Of a DNA stretch of 64,000 nt, positions 31,726 through 40,504 are shown one piece after another. Source of the stretch: Promicromonosporaceae bacterium (GTDB taxonomy: Bacteria; Actinomycetota; Actinomycetes; Actinomycetales; Cellulomonadaceae); the NCBI GenBank assembly GCA_009783295.1, contig WRHK01000008.1, forward strand, positions 1-64,000, read 5' to 3'. The stretch's first letter is position 1. Each line of letters opens with the position of its first letter. A program made the position numbers and the translations under genes. The notes beneath the pieces are model-generated. The model worked only from the letters and a program-made list of their open reading frames with translations, was not told where the DNA came from and ran no database searches.

Positions 31726-32947
31726 ACGCCGCATCCTCGTCGTCGGGCCAGGGCTCGGTGTCGTCGCCGCCGGCGGGCGCGCGGCCCTCCACGAGTGCGG
31801 CGTGGTGGTCGACGACGGCCTGGCGGAGCATCGCCTCCAGCTGGGTGACGCTCGCGTCGAGGCCGTAGGCGCGGGCCGACTCGGCGTACACGCGACCCAT
31901 CCGGGCGCGCTCGGCGTCGTCGTCGAGCCAGCCGTCGATCGCCCGGGCAAGGGCCTTGGCGTCCCCGGCGCGGAACAGGCTGCGCTCGTCGAGCGCGAAC
32001 TGGCCCGTCGCCGAGTGGTGCGAGTCGCTGATCACCGGCACCAGGCCGGTCGCGATGGCCTCGAGGCAGCCGATGGCCTCGATCTCGGCGTCGGCGGCGT
32101 GGACGTAGAGGTCGCTGGCGGCGAGGAGGTCCTGCAGCTCGTCCTGCGGGTAGAAGCCGATCTGCGGCGGCAGCGCGAGCGATGCCCCCTGGTGCGCCAG
32201 CTTCTTCTCGAGCGGGCCGCGCCCCGCGAGCACCAGCTGGATCCGGTCGGCGTACCGGGAGCGGCGGACGGCCTCGATGAGCAGGTCCTGGCGCTTCTCG
32301 ACCGAGAGGCGCCCGGTCATCATCACCACGAACGGCGCGCCCGGGTCGTCCCGGTGCGCCCGCACGCGGGGGCGGAAGCTGGGGTCCACGCCGTTGGATA
32401 CCACGTGCAGCTCGGCGTCGTACCCGTGGTCGCGCAGCTCGCCGGCGATGAACCGGGAGGGGCAGTGCACGTGGCCGAACCGGTTGAACATCGGCCGGAA
32501 CAGCGCGTACAGGGCGTCGTTCAGCGGGCCGACGTGCCCCAGCCGGAAGCTCGACGTGATGTTCTCCGGCTGCACGTGGAACGCGCCGGTGGCGGGCACC
32601 CCCAGCCGGTCCGCCAGCAGCGTGGTGCGCCGCCCGAGCCAGAAGGGCGACATCACGTGCACGACGTCGGCCCAGCCCAGCGCGTCGCGGAGCACGGCGT
32701 CGTCCGGGCGCGCGAGCCGCATGCCCTGCCGGGCGATGATCCCGTTGAAGCCGGCGATGCCCAGCGGGTCGAGCGGGTAGCGGCCCACGCCGTCGTCGGG
32801 CACGTCCAGGCCGAGCGCGTCCGCGCGCACGGTGGCCGCGCGCACCTCGTGCCCCCGCTCCAGCAGCGCGTGCGCGAACCGGCGGGCTGACACGGTCGTC
32901 CCGTTGTTGGCATCGTCGAACAGGTCGATGGCAAGGAGGACGCGCAC
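31715..32947 (-). CDS. GT4 family glycosyltransferase
   Basis: A 410-residue GT-B glycosyltransferase. The N-terminal half opens with MRVLLAIDLFDDANNGTT, and the C-terminal half has the nucleotide-sugar site (FVVMMTGRLSVEKRQDLLIEA) and the EAIGCLEAIATGLVPV segment with the EX7E motif. It resembles GT4 enzymes that mannosylate or glucosylate phosphatidyl-inositol or diacylglycerol. GTG start; TAGCGT (32959-32954) ends six bases before it, a leaderless arrangement. Coupled to the acyltransferase. Confidence 0.88.
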   Translation of the reverse strand: MRVLLAIDLFDDANNGTTVSARRFAHALLERGHEVRAATVRADALGLDVPDDGVGRYPLDPLGIAGFNGIIARQGMRLARPDDAVLRDALGWADVVHVMSPFWLGRRTTLLADRLGVPATGAFHVQPENITSSFRLGHVGPLNDALYALFRPMFNRFGHVHCPSRFIAGELRDHGYDAELHVVSNGVDPSFRPRVRAHRDDPGAPFVVMMTGRLSVEKRQDLLIEAVRRSRYADRIQLVLAGRGPLEKKLAHQGASLALPPQIGFYPQDELQDLLAASDLYVHAADAEIEAIGCLEAIATGLVPVISDSHHSATGQFALDERSLFRAGDAKALARAIDGWLDDDAERARMGRVYAESARAYGLDASVTQLEAMLRQAVVDHHAALVEGRAPAGGDDTEPWPDDEDAAYEH

Positions 32948-33119
32948 GCCGTCACGCTACGTGAACGCCCAGCCCAGCGCGGTGCTGCCACACCGCATCG
33001 ATCGGTGCACGGGCGCGAACCGGCGACACCCGCCGGGCACAAAGGCGCCCCGCCCACCCCGCGGCCGTGGGCTGCACGAAGACTTGACGGACCCGTCGGC
33101 CACCACCCGGAGGCGTCCC

Positions 33120-34376
33120 ATGACTCCTGAGGTCATCTCCGTCCTCGTCCTTGCCGCGCTGTTCGTCATCGCGACCGTGCGCAACGTCCACCTCGGCGCG
33201 GCGGCCCTCGCGGCCTCCTGGCTCGTGGGCACCCTCGTGTTCGGCGTCTCCGTGGACACCGTCGTCGCCGGGTTCCCGGCGGGGCTGTTCCTCACGCTCG
33301 TCGGCGTCACGTACCTGTTCGCGTTCGCCGAGAAGGCGGGCGCGATCAGCGCGATCGTCTACTGGGCCGTCCGCGCCGTCGGAGGCCGCATCTCGCTCAT
33401 CCCGTGGGTGATGTTCGTGGTCACGGCCCTCATCACGTCTGTCGGTGCGCTCACGCCCGCGGCCGCCGCGATCGTGGGGCCCATCGCGATGGGCCTGGCC
33501 AAGCGGCACAAGATCCACCCCGTGCTCATGGGCATGGCCGTGATCCAGGGCGCCTCGGCGGGGTCGTTCTCGCCGATGGGCGTGTACGGCATGGTCATCA
33601 ACACGATCGTCGCCAAGCACGACCTGCCCTCGAGCCCGACCGTGCTCTTCGGTGCCGCGTTCGCGTTCATCCTGCTCACCGTGGTGGTCGCGTTCTTCGC
33701 GTTCGGCGGCCCCTCGCTGATCCGCGCGGACCGCCGCGCCGCCGTCACCGCGCAGGCCCCCGTTCTCGACCGGCCGCAGGTCGACGCCAAGCTCGTCTGG
33801 TCGCTCCTCGGCATCCTGACGCTCGGCATCGAGGCGTTCGTGTTCCAGCACGACGTCGGCTTCGTCGCGCTGCTGATCGTCGTGATCCTCTCGGCGATCT
33901 TCAGCGAGAGCGCCAAGGGCGCCGTCAACAACATCTGCTGGCCCACCGCCCTGCTGGTGTGCGGCGTGGTCACGTACGTGAACCTGCTGCAGAACCAGGG
34001 CGTGGTCGACTGGCTCGGCAACAGCGTCGCCAACATCGGCGCGCCGCTCGTCGCGGCCCTCGTGATCCTGTTCATCGCTGCGATCGTCAGCGCGCTCGCC
34101 TCGACCACCGGCATCCTCGGCGCGCTCGTGCCGCTGGCCGTGCCGTTCCTCATGACGGGCGAGGTCTGGGCCATCGGCCTCGTCGCCGCGCTCGCCGTCT
34201 CGGCGTCGGTGGTGGACTGCTCCCCCTTCTCCACCAACGGGGCGCTCATGGTCGCCTACACCGAGGAGAAGGAGCGCGACAAGGCCTACAAGCAGTTCCT
34301 CAACTGGGGCGGGGCGCTCGTGGTGCTCGGGCCGGTCGCGTCCTGGGGCGCGCTCGTGTTGATCCCGGCGCTCTGA
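33120..34376 (+). CDS. MatC-type dicarboxylate carrier
   Basis: A 418-residue polytopic transporter. The N-terminal segment with NVHLGAAALAASWLVGTLVFG is the MatC N-terminal domain, and the rest has about eleven helices with a repeated TTG/NGAL-type substrate loop pair (SVGALTPAAAAIVGP; DCSPFSTNGALMV). MatC carriers take up malonate or other dicarboxylates. The ATG has GGAGG seven bases upstream. It stands alone, between a divergent glycosyltransferase gene and the RDD gene. Confidence 0.83.
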   Translation: MTPEVISVLVLAALFVIATVRNVHLGAAALAASWLVGTLVFGVSVDTVVAGFPAGLFLTLVGVTYLFAFAEKAGAISAIVYWAVRAVGGRISLIPWVMFVVTALITSVGALTPAAAAIVGPIAMGLAKRHKIHPVLMGMAVIQGASAGSFSPMGVYGMVINTIVAKHDLPSSPTVLFGAAFAFILLTVVVAFFAFGGPSLIRADRRAAVTAQAPVLDRPQVDAKLVWSLLGILTLGIEAFVFQHDVGFVALLIVVILSAIFSESAKGAVNNICWPTALLVCGVVTYVNLLQNQGVVDWLGNSVANIGAPLVAALVILFIAAIVSALASTTGILGALVPLAVPFLMTGEVWAIGLVAALAVSASVVDCSPFSTNGALMVAYTEEKERDKAYKQFLNWGGALVVLGPVASWGALVLIPAL

Positions 34377-34425
34377 CCTGCGGCGATCTCGTGACAGCGG
34401 GTGCGGCGTCTGCCAGGATCCGGTC

Positions 34426-35484
34426 ATGACGCTCCCAGGCGCGCAGGTCGCGCCGCTGGCATCGTTGCCGGCCGACGACGACGGCCGCGGCCCGCTCGCC
34501 TCCTGGCGGCGGCGGGTCCTGGCCGCCGTGCTCGACCAGCTGCTGCTCGCCGGCGCCACGTGGCTGGCCCTCGGGGACGAGGGCTCCGCCCCGTCCTTGC
34601 AGGTGCTGCCTTGGGATGACCGGACCGACGCCGTCTCGTGGACGCACTCGGGCTGGCTCGTGCTCGCGGTGGTCGCCCTGGTCGCACTCCAGGGTTGGAC
34701 CGGTTACACGCCCGGCAAGCTCGTGGTCGGCATCGCCGTCGTCGACGACCGCGACCTGCGGCCTGCCGGCGTGGTCCGCACGGCGCTGCGGGTCGTCGCG
34801 CACGTGCTCGACGGGATCCTGCTGATCGGATTCCTGCGGCCGCTGTGGCACCGCGAGCGCCGCACGTTTGCGGACTCGATCATGGGCACGCTCGTGCTGC
34901 GGCGTCGTCCGCGGAGCATGGGCGTCGGCCCGGCGCGGGCGCTCACCGCGGGGGCACTGGTGGTCTGCCTGGCCGGCGCGGGCTTCGGGGTGTCGTGGTG
35001 GGGCTGGGACAGCGGGTGGGACTCCGGGCGGGTGCCGTGCGTCCCGCAGGCGGCCGCCGGGGCGGACGGGGACGTCGCGGCGCGCGCGGCCGTGGACCTC
35101 CTGGCCGTGGGGGATCGCGCCGGGACTCATCGCCTGTGGATGTCCCAGACCACCGACGTCGCACGCGAGTACCTGGCGACCTGGCACTGGGACCCGGCGA
35201 CGACGCCCGAGGGAGACCTCACGCTCGCCCTCACCGCGACCAGCCCGTCCGGGGCCAGAACCAGCGCATCCATGGGGATCGCGGACCGTTCGACGGCGGT
35301 CACCACCACGTCGGCGACCCCGGACGGCGACGGGAGGGTCAGCGCGCAGGTGTCGCTCGACGGCTACCGCCCGCGCGACCTCGGCGACGTCGTCGACCTC
35401 ACGACGTCGTTGCTCGTGGACGGCCGCCCGGTGGCCACGTGCACCGCCGTCGGCTTCCGGCTCACCCCGCCGGCTGAGGGCTGA
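34426..35484 (+). CDS. RDD family membrane protein with extracytoplasmic C-terminal domain
   Basis: A 352-residue protein. The RDD domain occupies about residues 27-160: RRVLAAVLDQLLL, then GYTPGKLVVGIAVVDDRDLRP and RRTFADSIMGTLV. A further helix (ALTAGALVVCLAGAGFGV) leads to a ~150-residue outer domain with a beta-rich, NTF2-like look. Function unknown. CAGGAT ends six bases before the ATG. Its end overlaps the convergent MerR gene by 23 bases. Confidence 0.8.
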   Translation: MTLPGAQVAPLASLPADDDGRGPLASWRRRVLAAVLDQLLLAGATWLALGDEGSAPSLQVLPWDDRTDAVSWTHSGWLVLAVVALVALQGWTGYTPGKLVVGIAVVDDRDLRPAGVVRTALRVVAHVLDGILLIGFLRPLWHRERRTFADSIMGTLVLRRRPRSMGVGPARALTAGALVVCLAGAGFGVSWWGWDSGWDSGRVPCVPQAAAGADGDVAARAAVDLLAVGDRAGTHRLWMSQTTDVAREYLATWHWDPATTPEGDLTLALTATSPSGARTSASMGIADRSTAVTTTSATPDGDGRVSAQVSLDGYRPRDLGDVVDLTTSLLVDGRPVATCTAVGFRLTPPAEG

Positions 35485-35824
35485 AGCTCTCCGTGACGTA
35501 CGCGCTCAGGGCCGCCGAGCGGCGCTGCAGCTCCGCCGCCTCGACGGTCATCGACGCCCCCAGCGCGGCGAGCCGCGCCTGGAGATCGGCGCACGACCCG
35601 GCGTCGGGCCCGGACTGCTCGCACGGGAGCAGCTCGCGGATCGCAGCCGACGGCAGCCCCATCGCCAGGAGCGCCCGGATGCGCCGCACGGACTCGGGCG
35701 CGCGCGGCCCGTACTCGCGGTACCCGCTCGCTGTGCGCGCGGGGACCAGCAGGCCCTGCTCCTCGTAGTACCGCAGCGACCGCGCCGAGGCGCCCGTCGC
35801 CCGGCTCAGCTCCCCGATCAGCAC
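35462..35824 (-). CDS. MerR family transcriptional regulator
   Basis: A 120-residue regulator with the winged HTH (LIGELSRATGASARSLRYYEEQGLL), then the coiled dimer helix and a Cys-containing loop (PCEQSGPDAGSCADL). Two cysteines could serve sensing. It is divergent from an SDR gene whose promoter has the long spacer and dyad typical of MerR targets. Confidence 0.9.
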   Translation of the reverse strand: MLIGELSRATGASARSLRYYEEQGLLVPARTASGYREYGPRAPESVRRIRALLAMGLPSAAIRELLPCEQSGPDAGSCADLQARLAALGASMTVEAAELQRRSAALSAYVTESFSPQPAG

Positions 35825-35860
35825 GTTCCCTCCCTCGCATCGCAGTGTGACCCATGAGAC

Positions 35861-35892
35861 TTGACCTTCACACTGGCGTCAATGCCTAGCGT
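35861..35892 (+). promoter_or_regulatory. MerR-type promoter of the SDR gene
   Basis: TTGACC (35861-35866) and TAGCGT (35887-35892) are 20 bases apart, too long for normal promoters but usual for MerR-activated ones. The spacer carries a dyad, TTGAC (35861-35865) and GTCAA (35878-35882). The ATG at 35900 follows seven bases after the -10 box. Confidence 0.7.
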
Positions 35893-35899
35893 CCGGTCC

Positions 35900-36772
35900 A
35901 TGGCCACCATTCCCTGGACCCTCACAGACCTTCCCGATCTCACCGGCACCACGGCCGCCGTCACCGGCGGCACGCGGGGCGTCGGCGCCGCCGTCGCGTC
36001 GCTGCTCGCCCGGGCCGGGGCACGCGTGCTGGTCGGCGCGCGCTCGCTGCCCGACGACGCCGGCGCCGACGCCGCTCTCCTCGACCTGGGCGACCTCGAC
36101 GACGTCGAGCGCTTCGCCGCCTGGGTGGGCGAGCACACCGACCGCCTTGACCTGCTGGTCAACAACGCGGGCATCAGCAACCAGCCGTTCGCGCTCGCGC
36201 CGTCCGGGCTGGAGAGCCAGCTCGCGGTCAACCACCTGGGGCACTTCGCGCTCACGGCCCGGCTGCTGCCGCTGCTCTCCCCCGCCGGCCGCGTGGTCAC
36301 GGTGACGTCGGCGCTGTACCCGATGGCGGTGATCGACCCCGACGCGCTCGCGTCCGCCGACGGCTACCACCCCGGCGCGGCCTACGTGCGCTCCAAGCTG
36401 GCGAACGTCCTGTTCGCCCGCGCGCTCGACACGCGGCTGCGCGCGTCCGGGTCGGGAGCGCGAAGCCTGCTCGCCCACCCGGGCCTCGCCGCCACGTCGA
36501 TGCACGACACCTACCCCGACGCCCAGACGACCGCCCAGGTCCGGGCCGCGCTGGCGACGTCGGGCCGCGAGCCGGAGCCGGCGTCGACCGGGATCCTGTA
36601 CGCGGCCGTCGCTCCCGACGTGGCAGCTGACGTCGTCCTCGGGCCCGACGGCGACCTCGGCAAGCCGCAGGTCGTGGCGGAGGCGGTGGTCGGAGCAGGC
36701 CTCGACGACGACCTCGCGGAGCGCCTGTGGGCGGCGTCGGTGCGCTACGCCGGGGTGGAGCCGGTGGCCTGA
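35900..36772 (+). CDS. SDR family NAD(P)-dependent oxidoreductase
   Basis: A 290-residue SDR of the retinol-dehydrogenase/WW-oxidoreductase-like type: TGGTRGVG cofactor loop, NNAG, NHLGHF, and the catalytic YVRSK. Downstream starts at 35900 are preferred because earlier in-frame ATGs lie inside the promoter. Substrate unknown. Its expression is probably activated by the divergent MerR protein. The 3' end overlaps the convergent XRE gene by 28 bases. Confidence 0.87.
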   Translation: MATIPWTLTDLPDLTGTTAAVTGGTRGVGAAVASLLARAGARVLVGARSLPDDAGADAALLDLGDLDDVERFAAWVGEHTDRLDLLVNNAGISNQPFALAPSGLESQLAVNHLGHFALTARLLPLLSPAGRVVTVTSALYPMAVIDPDALASADGYHPGAAYVRSKLANVLFARALDTRLRASGSGARSLLAHPGLAATSMHDTYPDAQTTAQVRAALATSGREPEPASTGILYAAVAPDVAADVVLGPDGDLGKPQVVAEAVVGAGLDDDLAERLWAASVRYAGVEPVA

Positions 36773-36993
36773 GGCGGGTCGGCGGCCTGCTCCGGCACCC
36801 ATCGGAGCAGGTCGCCGGGCTGGCACTCGAGTGTCTCGCACAGCGCCTCGAGCGTGGTGAACCGGACCGCCTTGGCCCGCCCGTTCTTCAGGACGGCGAG
36901 GTTTGCCGGCGTGATGCCGACGCTGTCCGCCAGCTCCCCGACGGACATCTTGCGCCGGGCCAGCAGCACGTCGATGTCGACGACGATCGGCAT
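36745..36993 (-). CDS. XRE-family small DNA-binding protein (YozG-like)
   Basis: An 82-residue HTH_26-type Cro/CI protein: MPIVVDIDVLLARRKMSVGELADSVGITPANLAVLKNGRAKAVRFTT is compressed into a five-helix domain with a short tail (LLRWVPEQ). Such genes are nearly always paired with a DUF2975 membrane protein, as here, where ATG and the preceding stop share one base. Confidence 0.88.
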   Translation of the reverse strand: MPIVVDIDVLLARRKMSVGELADSVGITPANLAVLKNGRAKAVRFTTLEALCETLECQPGDLLRWVPEQAADPPQATGSTPA

Positions 36994-37532
36994 CAGATCA
37001 CCTCGCCCAGCTCGGCATCGAGCGCGACGGCACGCACCAGCAGGGCCCGCAGCACGACGACCAGCAACGTGACCCCAGTACCGACGAGGATCGCACCGAG
37101 CGTCACCAGGAGCAGGCCAGGTTGAAGCGCCGCGGTGGCGATCTGCACCACCAGAGCGGCGGCGCCGAGCAGTGTCGCGATTGTCCCCGCCGCGATGATC
37201 GCGTCGACGTACCGGTACGCGTGGCGGCTGAAGGCCGTCGCCTGGACGACCTCGGTGAGCAGCCGCCCGACGCACACGACGGCGACCTCGACCATCGCCA
37301 GCCCCAGCAGCACCAGGACCAGAAGCGGCCACCTGACGAAGGCCGCTTCCGGGTATGTCTCCGTGAGCTGGGACGCCATGACCGGGAAGAGGACCGCCCC
37401 GGTGAGCAGCACCCCGATGAAGATCGCGGCGAGGACACCGCGCAGGGCCACGACGGCGGCGCGGTTGGCCCACGCTCCGACGGTGACGGCGCGGCCCACG
37501 GCCGCGAGCATCTGGTCGATGGCGCGGCTCAT
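36993..37532 (-). CDS. DUF2975 family membrane protein
   Basis: A 179-residue protein with four helices and the DUF2975 layout, including FSRHAYRYVDAII between helix pairs. It may act as the membrane partner that controls the XRE protein. The family's biochemical role is unknown. Upstream lies a cluster of nested palindromes that could be bound by the XRE protein. Confidence 0.85.
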   Translation of the reverse strand: MSRAIDQMLAAVGRAVTVGAWANRAAVVALRGVLAAIFIGVLLTGAVLFPVMASQLTETYPEAAFVRWPLLVLVLLGLAMVEVAVVCVGRLLTEVVQATAFSRHAYRYVDAIIAAGTIATLLGAAALVVQIATAALQPGLLLVTLGAILVGTGVTLLVVVLRALLVRAVALDAELGEVI

Positions 37533-37557
37533 AGCGACTCCCTCACCCTTGTCGACT

Positions 37558-37592
37558 GCCGATAGAATCCTATCGATTGTCGATAGATCGGC
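37558..37592. promoter_or_regulatory. Nested palindromes upstream of the DUF2975/XRE pair
   Basis: CGATAG-AATC-CTATCG (37560-37575) overlaps TATCGA-TTG-TCGATA (37571-37585), and both are enclosed by GCCGAT (37558-37563) and ATCGGC (37587-37592). The sequence is AT-rich for this genome and lies 26-60 bases before the DUF2975 start, an expected operator position. Confidence 0.6.
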
Positions 37593-37609
37593 AACCGAGA
37601 CCCGCTGCT

Positions 37610-38752
37610 TCACCGCGCCAGCCGAGCCGCCTGCTTGAGCAGGTGCGTCCGCTCCGGCGAGCTGGCTGCCTCGTCGGCGGCCAGCTTGTACAGGCGCGCC
37701 GCTTCCTCCCGGTCTCCGGCACGTTCGTGCAGCCAGGCGGCGGCGGCCGTCCGGCGCGGGAGCCCGGCGTCGAGCGACTCGACGATACGCAGCCCGGCGA
37801 GCGGACCGTCGACATGCCCCACGGCGACCGCCCGGTTGAGCGCGACGGCCGGGTTGCGCGGGTCGAGCCGCACCAGGTCGTCGTACCACTCGAGGATCTG
37901 GGACCAGTCGGTCTCGTCGGCGGTGGCGGCGTCGTCGTGCAGCGCGGCGATCGCGGCCTGGACCTGGAACGGGCCACGGGCGTCGCGGGCGAGCGCGGCC
38001 TGCAGCAGCGCGACGCCCTCGGCGATCATGCCGGCGTCCCAGCGCGAGCGGTCCTGGCGGTCGAGCGGGACCAGCGCGGCGGCGTCGAACCGCGCGGCGC
38101 GGCGGGCGTGGTGCAGCAGCATGAGGGCGAGCAGGCCGGCGGCCTCGGCGTCCTGCGGGACGGCGGCCACCAGCTGCCGCGTGAGCCGGATCGCCTCGGC
38201 GGCGAGGTCGACCTCCCCCGTGAACCCCTCGGTGAAGATCAGGTACAGCACGTGCAGCACCGCCCGCACGTCGCCGGGCTCGTCGAGCCGCGCGCCGGTC
38301 AGGCTGCGCTTGGCCCGCGAGATGCGCTGCGCCATCGTCGCCTCCGGGACCAGGAAGGCCCGCGCGATCTGCGCCGTCGTCAGCCCGCCCACCGCACGCA
38401 GCGTCAGAGCGACGGCCGACGACGGCGAGAGCGCCGGGTGGCAGCACCGCGAGAGCAGCAGCAGCGTGTCGTCGGCCTGCTCCGTGGGGCCAGGCCCCGG
38501 CTCGAGCGCGACCTTGACCTCGCGCAGCACGCGGGACGACGCCGCCCGTCGCGCGTCGAGGAGCTTGCGCCACGCCACGGTGACGAGCCACCCCTTCGGG
38601 TCGTCGGGGGCGCCGTCGGGCCAGCGCCGCACGGCCTCGACCAGGGCGTCCTGCACGGCGTCCTCGGCCGTCGCGAAGTCTGCGCCGCGCCGGACGAGGA
38701 CGCCGAGGACCTGCGGTGTCAGGTCCCGCAGCAGGGCCGCGTCAAGGGTCAC
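37610..38752 (-). CDS. ECF42-type RNA polymerase sigma factor
   Basis: A 380-residue sigma factor. Regions 2 and 4 occupy the first ~170 residues (FATAEDAVQDALVEAVRRWP; GLTTAQIARAFLVPEATMAQRISRAK), followed by a ~200-residue C-terminal domain with TPR-like helices (LDPRNPAVALNRAVAVG), the hallmark of ECF42. Members are found next to DGPF proteins and lack a classical anti-sigma factor. The GTG start overlaps the stop of exactly such a gene. Confidence 0.9.
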   Translation of the reverse strand: MTLDAALLRDLTPQVLGVLVRRGADFATAEDAVQDALVEAVRRWPDGAPDDPKGWLVTVAWRKLLDARRAASSRVLREVKVALEPGPGPTEQADDTLLLLSRCCHPALSPSSAVALTLRAVGGLTTAQIARAFLVPEATMAQRISRAKRSLTGARLDEPGDVRAVLHVLYLIFTEGFTGEVDLAAEAIRLTRQLVAAVPQDAEAAGLLALMLLHHARRAARFDAAALVPLDRQDRSRWDAGMIAEGVALLQAALARDARGPFQVQAAIAALHDDAATADETDWSQILEWYDDLVRLDPRNPAVALNRAVAVGHVDGPLAGLRIVESLDAGLPRRTAAAAWLHERAGDREEAARLYKLAADEAASSPERTHLLKQAARLAR

Positions 38753-39159
38753 ACCTCCTCCGGGGTGCCCTCGAGGAACGGCCGCACCTCGATCCACTCG
38801 TGGAGCGGCAGGCCGCCAGGCCCCGGCGCGGACGACAGGTAGGCCGCCTTCTCGTACGCCGCCTCGGCCGAGTCGACATCGATCGCCATCCACCCGGCGA
38901 TGAGGTCCTTGGTCTCGGCGAACGGGCCGTCCGTGACCGGCGGCTTGCCCTCGCCGCCGTACCGCACGAACGTGCCCTGCGGCGACAGCGCCTGGGCGTC
39001 GACGAACTGACCGGCGTCCTTGAGGTCCTCGATCATGCGGTCCATGAAGCCGATGTGCGCGGTGATCTCCTCGGGAGTCCACTGCTCCATCGGGGCCTCG
39101 CAGTTCGGGTGCTTCTCGGGGACGCCGCGGTAGTGCTTGAGCAGAAGGAACTTGGGCAT
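38749..39159 (-). CDS. YCII/DGPF domain protein
   Basis: A 136-residue YCII-fold protein with the diagnostic DGPFAETKDLIAGW segment. It is translationally coupled to the ECF42 sigma gene (GTGA) and is expected to be its regulatory or functional partner. An in-frame ATG nine bases upstream (39168) is an alternative start; MPKFLLLKHY is the usual N terminus. Confidence 0.88.
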   Translation of the reverse strand: MPKFLLLKHYRGVPEKHPNCEAPMEQWTPEEITAHIGFMDRMIEDLKDAGQFVDAQALSPQGTFVRYGGEGKPPVTDGPFAETKDLIAGWMAIDVDSAEAAYEKAAYLSSAPGPGGLPLHEWIEVRPFLEGTPEEV

Positions 39160-39254
39160 GACTCTCATCCTCTGGTGCAGGGGCGGTGCTTGTCACCGCC
39201 GACACCCCTGGGACGGAGCCGACGCCGGGTTCTCGACATCGAGCCCGTCGGAGG

Positions 39255-39857
39255 TCAGTCCGCGATCGGCCGCCCGTACGTCACGGCCGCGAGGACGGCG
39301 TCCGGCGTCGTCACGCGCAGGGCCGCGTCGGGCCGGGCGCCCAGCGCGTCGTTGACGGTCGCGAACGCGAGCCGCAGGGCCACGAAGCAGGTGATCCCGA
39401 GGATCTGCCGGTCGTCGTACCCGGCGTGGCGCAGCGCCTCGACGTCCTCGGCCTCGATGCCGTTCGGGTCGGAGACGACGGCGCGCGCCCACGTAGAGAG
39501 GGCGCGCTCGCGTGGCTCGAGCAGGTGGTCCTCGCCGCTCAGCACCGCGGCGCTGACGTCGGGCGACGCCCAGCCGGACAGCCGGCCGCCCCACACCAGG
39601 GAGCAGTAGGCGTCGCCGATGGTCGACGTCGTGGCGAGCACCAGGATTCCGCGCTCGCGCAGGCTGAGGCCGGCACCCGAGGCGACGGTCCGGGTCAGCT
39701 CGAGCAGCGCCTCGTGGGTGGTGGCGTCGTGCGCCCATGCGCGCGACAGGTTCATGACGTACCCGTGCTCGTCGACGTCCTCGGCGTACACGGCCCTGGC
39801 GGGCTCGCTGAGCTCAGCGGGTTCGCTGAGGAACCCCGTGGCGCGCTCGTCGCTCAT
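39255..39857 (-). CDS. Carboxymuconolactone decarboxylase / AhpD-like protein
   Basis: A 200-residue helical protein of the AhpD-like superfamily: VLATTSTIGDAYCSLVWGGRLSGW corresponds to the active-site helix, but only one Cys is present where AhpD has CxxC, so normal alkylhydroperoxidase chemistry is doubtful. The C-terminal helix ITCFVALRLAFATVNDALGA is typical of peroxidase-related members. Confidence 0.78.
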   Translation of the reverse strand: MSDERATGFLSEPAELSEPARAVYAEDVDEHGYVMNLSRAWAHDATTHEALLELTRTVASGAGLSLRERGILVLATTSTIGDAYCSLVWGGRLSGWASPDVSAAVLSGEDHLLEPRERALSTWARAVVSDPNGIEAEDVEALRHAGYDDRQILGITCFVALRLAFATVNDALGARPDAALRVTTPDAVLAAVTYGRPIAD

Positions 39858-39916
39858 GGCACCACGGTCGCCCAGGGGTGGGCCCCCAGCAACGCAGGAC
39901 GGCGAACCTCACCCGC

Positions 39917-40504
39917 TCAGGCGCGGGCGAAAGTGTCCGCGGCGACCCGCGCGCGCTCGGCGCGCTCCACGAGCGACACGACGACGGCCGCGACCGGCAC
40001 GAACGCGAGGTTGGCCAGCAGCTGCGGGCGCAGGAACGGCAGCCCCGCGGCGTACGAGGCCATGAGGCCGCCCCACGTGTGCGGGTACCAGATGCCGTCG
40101 CCGATCGCCCAGACGCCGAAGTTGGTCCACAGGTAGAACACGGCCGTGCCGCCGACGCCGAAGCCGAGCGCCGCCACGTACCGGCGCCAGCCGCCGCGCA
40201 CCCGGCGCACCAGCAGCGAGCCGAGGCCGATCACGGCCCAGGCCGACCAGGTGAACGCCAGGATCGACGTGTTGCCGATGAGCAGGTCGGAGGCGGCCGC
40301 GACCGCGAACGGCGCGACGGCCGCGACGCGGTTGCGCAGCAGCCCGGCGGCGAGGAACGCGGTGGCGGTCAGCACCTCGACGTTGGGCCACAGGCCCAGC
40401 TCGTCCTTGTACCGGCGCAGCGCCACCGCCCCGACGACGGCGAGCACGACGACCGCGGGCCGCCACCAGCGGCGGGCCAGGTCGGAGAAGGTGAGGTCGC
40501 GCAT
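39917..40504 (-). CDS. DUF6580-type membrane protein, possible ECF-transporter S component
   Basis: A 195-residue protein with five or six helices, resembling the putative transport proteins of DUF6580: NVEVLTATAFLAAGLLR, SDLLIGN, and FYLWTNFGVW-type segments, with a conserved W/N pair near the fifth helix. Coupled to the preceding DUF4430 lipoprotein gene (shared base in TGATG). Together they look like a binding protein plus membrane subunit for a vitamin-like ligand. Confidence 0.75.
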   Translation of the reverse strand: MRDLTFSDLARRWWRPAVVVLAVVGAVALRRYKDELGLWPNVEVLTATAFLAAGLLRNRVAAVAPFAVAAASDLLIGNTSILAFTWSAWAVIGLGSLLVRRVRGGWRRYVAALGFGVGGTAVFYLWTNFGVWAIGDGIWYPHTWGGLMASYAAGLPFLRPQLLANLAFVPVAAVVVSLVERAERARVAADTFARA

